Assembly (NCBI GenBank): GCA_037447605.1
Contig: CM074807.1
Location: 634,342 to 668,521, forward strand
Length of the DNA stretch: 34,180 nt
Direction of reading: 5' to 3'
From: Zygnema circumcarinatum
Lineage: Eukaryota; Streptophyta; Zygnematophyceae; Zygnematales; Zygnemataceae
The notes beneath the pieces are model-generated. The model did not search any database. It was not told the DNA's origin and saw only the letters and a program-made list of their open reading frames with translations. Below are positions 9,474 through 22,084 of this stretch, piece after piece. The number at the start of each line of letters is the position of its first letter. Position 1 is the stretch's first letter. Both the position numbers and the translations under genes were made by a program.

Positions 9474-10530
9474 GGGTCTCAGACTTAAAAAACGATTACC
9501 AATTACCAAGCTGTACGATTACCAAGTTTTCGAGTCAACTTCACCAGTCTCGCGCCCCCCGAACGTAACCGTGATCGTGACGCGACGTGACTTTATCACC
9601 ACTCCGCATTTGCCGGTATGACCAATTTCCAAAGGCGCGATGACCAACTTCGCCCGCGNNNNNNNNNNNNNNNNNNNNNNNNNNNNNNNNNNNNNNNNNN
9701 NNNNNNNNNNNNNNNNNNNNNNNNNNNNNNNNNNNNNNNNNNNNNNNNNNNNNNNNNNNNNNNNNNNNNNNNNNNNNNNNNNNNNNNNNNNNNNNNNNNN
9801 NNNNNNNNNNNNNNNNNNNNNNNNNNNNNNNNNNNNNNNNNNNNNNNNNNNNNNNNNNNNNNNNNNNNNNNNNNNNNNNNNNNNNNNNNNNNNNNNNNNN
9901 NNNNNNNNNNNNNNNNNNNNNNNNNNNNNNNNNNNNNNNNNNNNNNNNNNNNNNNNNNNNNNNNNNNNNNNNNNNNNNNNNNNNNNNNNNNNNNNNNNNN
10001 NNNNNNNNNNNNNNNNNNNNNNNNNNNNNNNNNNNNNNNNNNNNNNNNNNNNNNNNNNNNNNNNNNNNNNNNNNNNNNNNNNNNNNNNNNNNNNNNNNNN
10101 NNNNNNNNNNNNNNNNNNNNNNNNNNNNNNNNNNNNNNNGAAGCAGGTCGGCCGCTGGAGTTCTCGCAGTGGAGGAAAGGGAAGACGCAGGGTCCGGGTT
10201 GGTAATTCAAAATTGGCGGACCGACGCCGCATCGGGCGATCTACCCACGCTGTCAAGTAGCCTTTTAAGTTTGAGACTTCAAGGCTGGCGTAAGCCGTCA
10301 TCGCTACCAGAAATTGGTCATACCCCAAGAAATGCGTTTTAGGTCTCGCACTTAAAACGACACACTACTGCCGGTGACGATTACTGCTTTCGGAATAATC
10401 TCTACTCAAATTAACGTGAATCATGACGCGACGCTGACGCCGACTTTATCACCACCGCGATTTTGCCGGGTATTTACCACTTCCAGCGCCGATGACCAAC
10501 TTCGGCCGGGTCTCAAACTTAAAAAGCGCC
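9474..10530. repeat. Diverged direct and inverted repeats flanking an assembly gap
   Basis: The word GGTCTC-NN-ACTTAAAA occurs near 9475, 10341 and 10508 on the plus strand, and its reverse complement TTTTAAGTTTGAGAC at about 10263-10277. GACGCGACG ... ACTTTATCACCAC ... TTGCCGG ... GATGACCAACTTCG is shared by about 9578-9656 and 10426-10505. GAAATTGGTCATACC at about 10311 is the reverse complement of GGTATGACCAATTTC near 9614. The region is therefore a nested or palindromic repeat element, with a unit of about 170-185 bp where it can be measured. I cannot name the family. Confidence 0.65.
9659..10139. other. Assembly gap (481 N)
   Basis: This is a run of N with related repeats on both sides, so the gap is probably a collapsed or unresolved repeat. 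Frames that pass through it mean nothing. Confidence 0.99.
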
Positions 10531-11632
10531 GCGAACGCGCTGGTAGATCGCCGATACCGGACAGCCGATGCCGCACTTTGAATTGCAAACCCGACCCCGC
10601 GGGGCGCGGCGGGAGGGGATGTCGTCAGCGCTGACGCCACGCGACGCTCGCTTCATTACCATTTCTTTCATGGAGACCTAAAACCACCGGCTAGCGGGTG
10701 ATAAGCTCGTGATAGGTCAGATGATTACCAAGCCCCACACGACCACTTCGACTCACAGACGATACTGCTGACTCAGATTTGGTTCGCACAGTTCGCAAAG
10801 AATCATTATTACTGACTCTATCCCCGACACAATTACTGCTTCGACGACAATAAGTTTTGTTTATCCGAGACTCTATTCGTAAACCAACTTATACCACGTA
10901 TCTGGGACGGGACAGGACGGGACGGGACGGACGGGACAGGGACGGGACGGACGGGACGGGGACTCCGGGACGGGGACGGGGGCGGGGGGGACGGAAGCGG
11001 AGGGTGGGGGAACAAGAACAAGGGGATTGAGAACCCCAGAGGGGCATTCCCCTCAGCAGGAGTCGCTTCAGTTTCAGAAACTCGTCCGATCAATTTGTAA
11101 AACTGCAAATGGCACCTCTCTTGCCTTCAAAGTTCAATACAAGTGCCTCACACAAAGTGCCAAGGCTCAATAAATGGCTGACCTGACGGTAATTCTAAAG
11201 CAAACCCCAGCTCAACATAACGCTACAAGTGCAAGGGAACCCATCCCAGTAGGAAGCCAACCCTTTCCTCCGCCATGCCCCTGCCCATGTGAGGGGGGGC
11301 ATCATGCCTGTCCTCCTTCATCGTCGTTAACATCAACATTATCGTGGACATCATCATGCATAATGGGCCCGCGATCACCCTCTCATGTGATCATGATGTC
11401 TATATGCAAGGAGAACTCTAACCCTAACTAACATACCTTCCTATGGGAGAAAGAGACCTCTGCCCCTCTTCTGTCTGCATACGCTCTCAAGAAGGGCAGC
11501 TCTAGGGCACAGCGCATTCTCAGATCGAGGAGAAAAGACCTTCCATAACGGCAGACTCACGGGCCGTACAGTGGGCCTGTTCGACATACGTGGACTCGTA
11601 TCAAGGTTACATCATTTCAGCACATCTCAACA
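10531..11632. other. 3' flank of the LIM gene, no gene seen
   Basis: This is repeat-like sequence rich in GATTACCA words up to about 10900, then the GGGAC minisatellite, then ordinary unique sequence without a recognisable coding region. The small frames at 10833-11108 (-) and 11174-11431 (+) show no domains. Confidence 0.5.
10906..10992 (+). repeat. GGGAC G-rich minisatellite
   Basis: About 85 bp of GGGAC/GGACGGGAC units with many closely spaced G-triplets, ending in GGGGGCGGGGGGGACGG. The spacing suits G-quadruplex formation on the plus strand. It lies roughly 640 bp beyond the LIM stop codon. Confidence 0.85.
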
Positions 11633-14080
<2,448 letters not shown>

Positions 14081-14650
14081 GGCTGCCTGCCTGCTTGCCT
14101 TCCTGCCTGCCTCCCTGCCTGCCTGCCTGCCCTGAGCAGGAGCAATGGCCGTCTAGGGCTTGCACCAACCTCCCCCTTGCAGGCACCAGGACCGTACTGT
14201 ACGGACCGGGCCAACAGGGAATTACAATACAGTACCGTGCAGGGTTGCGCGGGTACAAAGGGGGTACAGGACCTTGGCAACACGGAATTACAGTATTGTG
14301 CGGGTACAAATGGGGAAAGAGAAGGACCCTAGGATTGTTGATGTTGTGCGAGTTCCATGCCATTTCATGGTTCATTTTTTATTATGCTTTGGAAGTTATG
14401 AGAAAAGAGTACTGTACTGAACCAGAGGTGGGACCATTGGACCAACCATTGGCGATTCAATGGTTGGGAACCATTGGCAATGGTTGTGAACCATTCATTC
14501 GCGTTCGCGACCCAGACAACCACTGCAAATGGTTCCAACCATTGGATTCAATGGTTACCAACCACTGCCAATGGTTGACAGTTCAATGGTTGCCGATCCC
14601 GTGGTCCCACCTGTGACAGTTTTCATGGTCTCCGTATCGCCTCATATCTC
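14081..14650. promoter_or_regulatory. Divergent intergenic region, LIM (-) and HEMERA (+)
   Basis: CTGC/CTTC repeats (about 14090-14135) lie just upstream of the LIM start. Two related blocks of about 70 bp (around 14210-14265 and 14275-14320) share GGAATTACA and GCGGGTACAAA. Then comes a cluster of CCATTG/CAATGG words at 14433-14590, including the palindromes CCAACCATTG/CAATGGTTGG (arms 14442-14451 and 14458-14467) and AACCATTG-G-CAATGGTT (about 14469-14485). Regulatory function is inference. Confidence 0.5.
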
Positions 14651-14651
14651 C

Positions 14652-14659
14652 ATATATAT
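14652..14659 (+). promoter_or_regulatory. Candidate TATA box for the HEMERA-like gene
   Basis: ATATATAT sits in CTCCATATATATCGC. A leader of about 250 bp follows, ending near a GAG|GTGAGG donor-like site (about 14910). An acceptor-like TTAATTCAG lies at 15999-16007, just before the proposed ATG. This would give a 5'-UTR intron of about 1.1 kb; it needs transcript support. Confidence 0.4.
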
Positions 14660-16008
14660 CGCACGACGCTCGCGCCTCCACGTCGACCCTGCAGAACCGA
14701 CAAAATCCGTACGCGTTTCCTACGGCCCCATCCCAATGGGATGTACGGCGTGACGTGACGCCTTCGCTTTCCACTTTTCCCCCGCCGCCGCCTCCTGCCA
14801 CGTGGCGCCTCCCGTCCCGGCCCGCTGCTGCTGCTTGCCGGGGTTCAGGGCTCTGCGCTGGCAGGAATTAGGGATTAAGCAGCGCTCCTTCCTGCTCCGG
14901 GAGGGGGAGGTGAGGGGAGGGGCAGACCGTACAGCGCCATATGCTGCTGCGAGGTATGGATGGGGGGGGGGGGAAGGGGTATGGGGGGGTGGATGGGGCA
15001 TGGATGGGTGAAGGGTTTGGAGGGCCTTCAGGAATTAGGGTTTGGAGAGTGGGGGAGGGTTGCAGAAGAGCGGAGGGATACGCGGTTTTAGGGTTTTGAT
15101 GGGGAAATGGAGGGAGGGTGGAGGCAGAAGAGGAGGAGGTGGGGACAAAAATAGGATTACAGTTCTTATTATGTAGACATTGGTAGAGGGATAGAGAGTA
15201 GGAGAGAGGTAGAGAGGGCGAAAGAGAGTGAGTAGGGACGAGGGATGGTGGAGGGGAGAGAGGGGAGGAGAAGGTTTTTCTAACAAAGTTCGTGCGAATT
15301 TGCTAATACATGCTGAAAATCTTGATGCACGTATGTGTTTTAGGGGCATTGGCACTACGGTTTTCTCTCAGATGAGCGAAATTCCTGCACATTTTTCGAA
15401 GAAGATAAACATGCATTCTGCATGAAGAATTAGGTTGAATGCAGGGGGAATTGGCTGCATCGCATCGTTCAATTTGACATTGTGCATGCATGGTCTTGGA
15501 AGGCTGAACATAAGGGACCCTTCTTGCTGTGAAAGAAGAGGAGGAAAGGTGGGGGAGGGGGGAGAGCGAGGGGGAGAGAGAAGGAGAGAGAGAGAGAGGG
15601 GGGGGGCGGGAGTGGAGGGGGGAGGAGAGAAGGAAGATTTGAGAGTAATGGGGGAGGGAGGGAGGGAGAGGGAGAGGGAGAGGGAGAGGGATGGGCGGAG
15701 AGATTGTCAAACGGCTTTCAACGGAATTCTTTGAAGGACAACCCAAAAGAACAAAGCGGGTTGGGCGGTGTTGTTTATCTAAATGAGGTTGCGAGATCAT
15801 TTCTGCGTTGTCACTCGGCTGTCCTTCTTGCAAGGGGAGTGACAAACAGTGGAAACCAGAAGAAAATTTCAAAGATTTTTCCTCCCACAGCATAAGACTG
15901 AGATATCTTCAAAGAAACTTGAACTGTAGTTTCCTCCTTGGGTGGCTTTTTACAGTCTTGAAATTATCGTATGAGTACTGAAACGAGCATTCATTTTGTT
16001 AATTCAGG
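14660..16008 (+). other. Presumed 5' leader and 5'-UTR intron of the HEMERA-like gene
   Basis: I see no separate gene. It contains G-rich stretches (14960-15060) and a GA tract at 15534-15692. The open frames on both strands around 15303-15895 lie over this tract and show no domain. Confidence 0.4.
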
Positions 16009-19000
16009 ATGAAACTTTGGGTCGGACTCAGGCCGGAGCCTCATCTAAATGCTTTATTGCCCTTATCAGGTATTGTCATAAACCATCTCTATTATATCCA
16101 CCTAATTCCTATCGTCCACCATTTTAGGCTTGGAAAGTTCACCATTTGCAGTTGCAATGCTATATGAATCTCTGCCTGCAATTATTATGGTCTGCCATGG
16201 TTATATTGAATCTTCCAAAACCCACCATTTTGACTCTTAATATTGCATATTTTCCTTTTCCAGGACGAATCAGAGTCCGCCACCTGTCATCGTTTCTCTT
16301 GAACGATCGACAATCCACTCGCCAGCTGGCGCTGCTTCAGCAGATCACTCTCTGCTCTGTGAGTTGCTCAGCCAATCATGTGCTGACAGCTGGCAAGCCT
16401 GCACAGAAGGTCAAAGCCTGCTGGGCCCAGCCTTCCTACCACAGAGGAGATTCTGCAGGATCTCAAAATCGGTACTCTGCAAAATCAGTACTGATATGTT
16501 CAGCGAAAGGGAGGGGAGAGCCGGAAGCTGCAAGTGATAGTGAAGATGATCTTTTAACATGGGAAGACGACGAAGAAATTGAAATGCCAGAAGCTCCTCA
16601 ATATACAACTTATGTGGACCCCATGAGTGGGGAAGTAAGTCCAGTTTTTGGAGATAGGGCGAGGATACCTACTTGGGCTTTGGGAGCAGGGTTAGGGAGG
16701 AGAGGGAAAGGACTGACAGGGAGGATCACAAAGGGAGAGAGTGAGGGAGAGGGGGGGGGAGATGTAGAGTACTGGAAGGAAACTGCGGCTGCAGGTAGTA
16801 GAAAGCGGAGGGCTGGTTTGGAAGGTGTAACTGGGAGGAAGGAGGGAGAAGGAAGGGGGGAGAGAGAGAGAAAGCCAGAGATAGAGAGAGAGAGGAGAGA
16901 GAGAGAGAGGAGTGAGGAGAGTGTGAGGCAAGTTACAGAGACAGCAGCAGTTGGACGCAGGCGAGGGAGGCTTAGGAAAGCAGCGAGTGAAGAGAAAACA
17001 GAGCTGAATGCTGAACAGAGCAGGGAGAAAACCCACCCCCAATTTGCAGAAACAGTCCAAGCTGCAGGTTCGTTAAACGGAAAGGAACTTCACATAGAGC
17101 GTCAGTCAATCGTTCCAACCGTAGCAGAGGTTGTAGAACCTACTCCCTCTAAGACTCCCAGGAAGGCAAAAGTAGAAGAAACACCTCTCAAAAAGTCAGG
17201 ATGGACTTCGAAGTGGACCGACCCTCCCCGTGATGATGGTCTCCTTCCGGGCATTCGAGAGACCAACAAAGTTCTGAAGGAGATGTGGGCAGAGAAGGGG
17301 GCTCGGGGGGAGCCCTTTGTGAAGGAGGCAGAGAGGGGGGAGGCTCCCTCTGAGGATGTGGACGGGCTATGGCTGCACCACAAGGAGGCGAAGAGGAAGG
17401 ACAGGCCGGGAAGCACATGGCAGAAGCCGGCTCCGACGTGGGAAGCGGTGAGAAAGGGTGGGGAGAAGGAGAGAGAGGAGGGGGGGAGAGGGAGAGAGGA
17501 GGGGGGAGGAGAGAGAGGGGAGAGGGAGAGAGAGGGGGTGAGGGGAGAGAGGGGTGAGAGGGGAGAGAGGGGAGGGAGGGAAAGAGAGGGGGGAGGGGAA
17601 AGAGGGGAGGGGGAGAGAGAGATGGGGGAGAGGGAGAGAGGAGGGGGGAGAGGCAGAGAGAGGAGGGGGAGAGAATGAGGGGGGAGAGGGAGGGAGAGGG
17701 GGGAGGGGAGAGAGGGGAGGGGGAGAGAGAGAGGGGAGAGAAGGAGAGAGAGGGGGAGGAGAGAGAGGGGAGAGGGAGAGAGTGGGAGTGAGGGGAGAGA
17801 GGGGAGAGACGGAGAAGGTGACAAGTGACGAGGGAGAGTGGGGGGATGAGGGTGGGGAGGATGAGAGAGGAGAGAGTGAGAGAAGGTGATAGGTGAAGAG
17901 GGATAGGGTGGGAGAGAGAGGCGGAGAGGGGAGAGAGGGGCGAGGGAGGAGGGAAATGAGGGGAAAGGGAGGAGAGTTAGGGAAGACGATAGGGGGAGTG
18001 GGAAAGAGGGCAGGGGAGAGAGAGCGAGAGCAGAAAGTGGGGAGAGAGAGCAGGGAAATAATGGGAAAGGGAGAATAGAGAGTGGATAGATGGGGATAAA
18101 GCGAGGGTGTGGGAGAGAGAGGGAGAGAGTTGATAGAGAGGGTAGAGGGCGGAGAGGGAGGAAAGAAGGCGATAGGGAGGGAGAAAAAGAGAGAAGAGAG
18201 GGAAGGAAGCCGAGAGAAGGGAGAGAGGGGAGTGGGATGAGAGAAATAGGGGGAAGGGAAGGGAAGTGAGAGAAGTGACAAGGCTATAGGTGGGCGAGCG
18301 AGTGGGGGAAGGAGATACAGAGGAGAGAGGGGAGAAGGGAGGGAGAGGGATACGGGCACTCAACCATTTCGGAAACTGCTTGTAAAGGTTTTGAGGCTTG
18401 GCTTGTCAGTGGTTTTGGGAACATTTTTTTTTTTGGAGGCGTAGGAACGATGACACTTGTGACTGCAGACATTACGAAGTTTGACCTTAGAGATGTGATT
18501 TTCTCGCGGTCAAAATGGCTGATACGATTTACGTACTGATTATGATTACTAATTATGATGGATTGGAAATTTGAAACCTAACTTGAAACACTTTGGATGT
18601 GGGGAAATTTTCAGGCCATGCTCGCGGCTGCCGCGGAAATGGGGCAGGTGAAACTTTTCGGGGAAAAGCCGACGATGACTGAGGCAATGTTGGCAAGAGC
18701 GAGAAAATCTGTCTTGAAACAAGAAAGGTGTGCATACTAGCCTTTTGTAAACTCGACCCTAAAAACCCTAAAAACCCTAAAAAACGTAAACTCGAACAAG
18801 CCAAACAAGGCGAATGAAGCAGTGCAGTTTCTAGTTTCTATTTCACAAGTAAATAAACAAACTAAACTCGGAGCAGGCTCGGCAACTGTCCCTTCATCTT
18901 CCGTTTTTTTGGTATTACTTAGAATCGACCCTCCTCCTCTTAATGTGATACTCCGCCCACTCCCTTTCCACCCCAAAAAAAAAAAACAAATTCATCCTCT

Positions 19001-20145
19001 CCCTCCCTCCCTCCTGCAGACTGGACATGGAAGGGCAGCTCTATGACCGACTCGGTTCCGTTGGGTACTACCGTCAGTGGGTCTCCGCATGGAAAGGGGA
19101 CTCCTCCCTGGAAGCAGTTCAACGGAGAGTCGAGGAAGGAATCTCAGTTGCAGAGCAGTTGGTAGAAATGCTGAGCATGCAAACCACTTCAGAGTATCAG
19201 CGAATGGCAGCAACTGACACACGTGTGGGGAGAGATCCGCTATCATATCGTATGACAATAGATCAAGTAAAGGAAGGTAGGGCTGAAAAATAGACCTTCA
19301 GAATCTAACCCTAAATTCGGTTCTCCCTTCTCCCCTCTTTGCTTTGTTTGTTTTGCCTCTCTCCCCTCTCCCTTCCTCCCCTCTCCACTTCCCTTTCTCT
19401 TATTCTTCTCTTCACTTCACTCCACTTCTTCACTTTCCTCTCCACTTCACTTTCCACTTTCTCTTCTTCACTTCTTTCTCTTCACTTCTTCACTCCACTT
19501 TCCGCTCGTCCTTACTTTTCTATTAAGCTCATATCTTGTTTGCTTCCCATATGCAGTCTGGGGAGGCATTAGACATTAGGTAGGGCTGAAAGATAGACCT
19601 TAGAATTTAACCCTGAATTCGGTTCTCCCTTCTCCCCTCTTTGCTTTGTTTGTTTTGCCTCTCTCCCCTCTCCCTTCCTCCCCTCTCCCTTCCTCCCCTT
19701 TCCCTTCCTCCCCTCTCCTCTTCCCGCTCGTCCTTACTTTTCTATTGAGCTCATATCTTGTTTGCTTCCCATTTTCAGTATGGGGAGGTGACCCTGTAAT
19801 CCCAACTGCAAATTATGAGCGGGACCCAAATGCTGTGGTTGATTACCGCGGACCCAATTTCCACGAACCTTCTGAAGACCCTTTCGATGCTGTCATAAAG
19901 GTCTGAAACCCTATTTTTTTGGACCCTGCTTGTTCTTTTTTCCCTCTTTCCGTTGGAACTGTAGTTGTTATTTCTATCCTCATTTTGGGATTTTGTTCGA
20001 TTTGGCAGATGGGGCGGTCCATTACGACGGCTGAAATTGAAGCCATTTTGGCTCGGGAGAAGGAGGAGGAGCTTATGCAGGTAGAAGAATAGCCCTTATT
20101 TGAGCTTATACGCCGTTGTCTCTCCTCCCTCCTCTCTCCCCCTCC

Positions 20146-20183
<38 letters not shown>

Positions 20184-21096
20184 TCTCACCCTATCTCTAT
20201 CTCTTTCTCTCCATTTATCGTGGCTGGGAATCTTGTCGCTTTAAGAAGTGAACTGGGCAACAGAAGCTGGTGAAATTAGTGCGGAACTTTCCGCTCTACA
20301 GCTTCCTTTTCTTCTGCTTTATTTCTTGATGCATATTCATACTGTTGGGAGATAACTTTTTGTGCAGGGGAACATCGTTGAGGATGATGCGGAAGCCCTT
20401 GACATCAGCGAAGAGGCAGTGGTGAGTTTCCATCTCCACATCTGATGGACTCAAAATTCTTAAGCATAAAAGCCATAGAAAACCTAAAATTTGGTGAAGA
20501 AATCTTGGAGTATGATGTCAGTACATGGAGAGAGAGAGAGAGAGAGAAACTTTGTTCAAAACAAGCAGACGGAAGGTTTTAACTTGAGATAGTCAGATTC
20601 TGTGGTTATGGCATTCCTGCTTTCATTGATTTGGAAGACTGTGTGTTGACAGGATGACGATGACGATGAATTCGCGGAAGATATAACCGCTGAAAATGAA
20701 GGTGAGGAAGATGAGGAAGATGAGGAGGAGGAGGAGGAGGAGGAAGAGGAGGATGATGTCGCCCCATTGAGGACAAATGGGACGATGGGGCAGTCCAGGG
20801 GGGATGCTCCGAATGGAAGGGGACTTAGGCGAGACGAGAAACCACTAGGAGACGTCGATTGGCTAAAGCAGTTTCAGAGTTACATAAAGGAGAATCCGAA
20901 ATCTAGGGGCACGGCGGTACGGATGAGTGATAAGCTTCAAAGGACTGCAATTGAGGAGGAAGAAGAAGAAGAGGAGGAGGAGTTTGAGGAGGAGGAGGAG
21001 GAGGAAGTGGGGCAGGAGGAGGTAGAGGGAGTGGCGGATGTGCGAGAGCAGAAGGAGAGAGGGAAGGGGGTTGGGCAGAAGGGACAGAGATGGTAA
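16009..21096 (+). CDS. HMR: HEMERA / pTAC12 (PAP5)-like plastid transcription and light-signalling protein
   Basis: HEMERA is a subunit associated with plastid-encoded RNA polymerase, and in flowering plants also acts in nuclear phytochrome signalling. Eight coding exons (16009-16069, 16264-17447, 18615-18727, 19020-19276, 19779-19900, 20009-20080, 20368-20421, 20653-21096) give 2307 nt, 768 aa, all GT-AG and in phase. Family motifs in order: YVDPMSGEVSPVFGDRARIP; AMLAAAAEMGQVKLFGEKPT; YRQWVSAWKGDSSLEAVQRR; DTRVGRDPLSYRM; VWGGDPVIPTANY; DPNAVVDYRGPNFHEP. An acidic C-terminus with two Glu/Asp runs follows. It is longer than Arabidopsis HMR (about 530 aa), largely because of an Arg/Glu-rich low-complexity segment near residues 180-270. 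The first 20 residues (exon 16009-16069) are inferred from splice phase; a start at 16146 is the alternative. An AATAAA lies at 21148. Confidence 0.9.
17448..18614 (+). repeat. Long GA-rich intron of the HEMERA-like gene
   Basis: Nearly 900 bp right after the donor (17448 to about 18355) are G/A with GGGAGAGAG motifs. The frame of the preceding exon stays open for about 77 codons into it, so intron retention would add a Gly/Glu/Arg-rich tail. Frames of 240 and 330 codons on the other strand are pure Pro/Leu/Ser artefacts. Confidence 0.85.
19277..19797 (+). repeat. Tandem partial duplication within a HEMERA intron
   Basis: Sequence beginning GTAGGGCTGAAARATAGACC at 19277 recurs at 19580. Both copies end with the same CT-rich stretch, TTGTTTGCTTCCCAT and a CAG acceptor (AG at 19555-19556 and 19777-19778), plus the first bases of the next exon (TCTGGGGAGG against TATGGGGAGG). 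The second copy is shorter by about 70 bp of CT sequence. Only the second acceptor leads into the conserved WGGDP exon. Confidence 0.88.
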
Positions 21097-22084
21097 ATGC
21101 TTGGTGTGAACACTTACTTGTACGGCATCAAAGAATTTTTGATTCTTAATAAACGTATCGCTTAGAGGTAGGTATGCACGAGCATGGGAAGAGGGGGGGT
21201 CTGGGCTTCTGATGCTGCTGAGTAGCTTTCAGGGCAGTCAGAGCCCTGCAAGTGGGCTGCTCCTAATAGAGAATTGTCGCTGTGAAATGCTGTGAAATGC
21301 AACAAACTAACGAGACCCCCATCAATATGCTTGATGGAGGTTAGGTTCATGCTATGATGGTCATGTCTCCACACATGTGGTCATGCCTTCAAATGAGGGC
21401 CACGTGGGACCCACGGACCAACCGACCAACGGTTGGCTAGATCCGGCGGTGGTTCGTATCTCCTCTCGCTAGTGTGAACACGAGTTGCAGTGTGAACAGG
21501 TTCAAATCCAGGGCTGATACTTCGACACGTGGGTCAACGCATGCTCGGCCACGTACCGATATTTAGCACTTGCCACGTGGCACTAGGATGGCCACCGACA
21601 CGCTGAGAAGCTCGGCGAAGGTACGAAGTCGGTCAGTTCACAAAAAAACAAAAGGGTTAGAAATGGAATTTGAAAGCGATTCGGGCAAAGTGAAACGTAC
21701 CGAATTTGTGACAAGTCGAAGAGATTAAATTTATTTTATTTCTGACCGTTACCTCGTGTCGGGCGGTAATTAGAAACTCCACAAGGAAAAACCAAGGTGG
21801 AAATATATATATATATTACATATTTTTTCCATTTTTGGCATACGTAAACCCCAAAAAAGAATGGCTCAATTTGTTTTATTCCTGCCCGAAACCATCCGCA
21901 GATACCTTAATCTTTTTCCTTTTTCCATTGCAAAACGTTTTTTTGGTAGAAAATTTCCCTTTCGCCTTTCAATGCTGGGCCAGGCCCTGCGCCTCCCCTT
22001 CCCCTTCCCCTCCCTGCCTACGTCTGCAAATTTGGAAGGCAACAAGACTCCTGCAACACTCCTGCAACGCCTGAAGCGCAGACT
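21097..22084 (+). promoter_or_regulatory. HEMERA 3' flank and glutathione peroxidase promoter
   Basis: AATAAA at 21148-21153 is a candidate HEMERA poly(A) signal. CACGTG G-box cores occur at 21401, 21526 and 21574. A short palindrome CCAAC-G-GTTGG is at 21426-21436. An AT run AAATATATATATATATATT (from 21801) is the likely TATA region, about 270 bp before the GPX start. G-box control by stress or light is an inference from motif presence. Confidence 0.55.

Noticed and set aside
9519-10328. Frames of about 200-270 codons through the N gap
   Set aside because: Most of each frame is N, so openness there carries no information.
15303-15895. Frames of 196 (-) and 99/63 (+) codons in the HEMERA leader
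   Set aside because: They lie over a GA tract in the presumed 5'-UTR intron and have no domain.
16146-16263. HEMERA start at the first ATG of the longest frame (16146)
   Set aside because: The segment is AT-rich, ends in a good TTTTCCTTTTCCAG acceptor, and an upstream exon (16009-16069) joins in phase. It is kept only as an alternative.
17102-18359. Long Pro/Leu/Ser-rich frames (240 and 330 codons) on the minus strand
   Set aside because: They lie opposite the HEMERA exon end and its GA-rich intron. Composition follows the GA/CT repeat and there is no domain.
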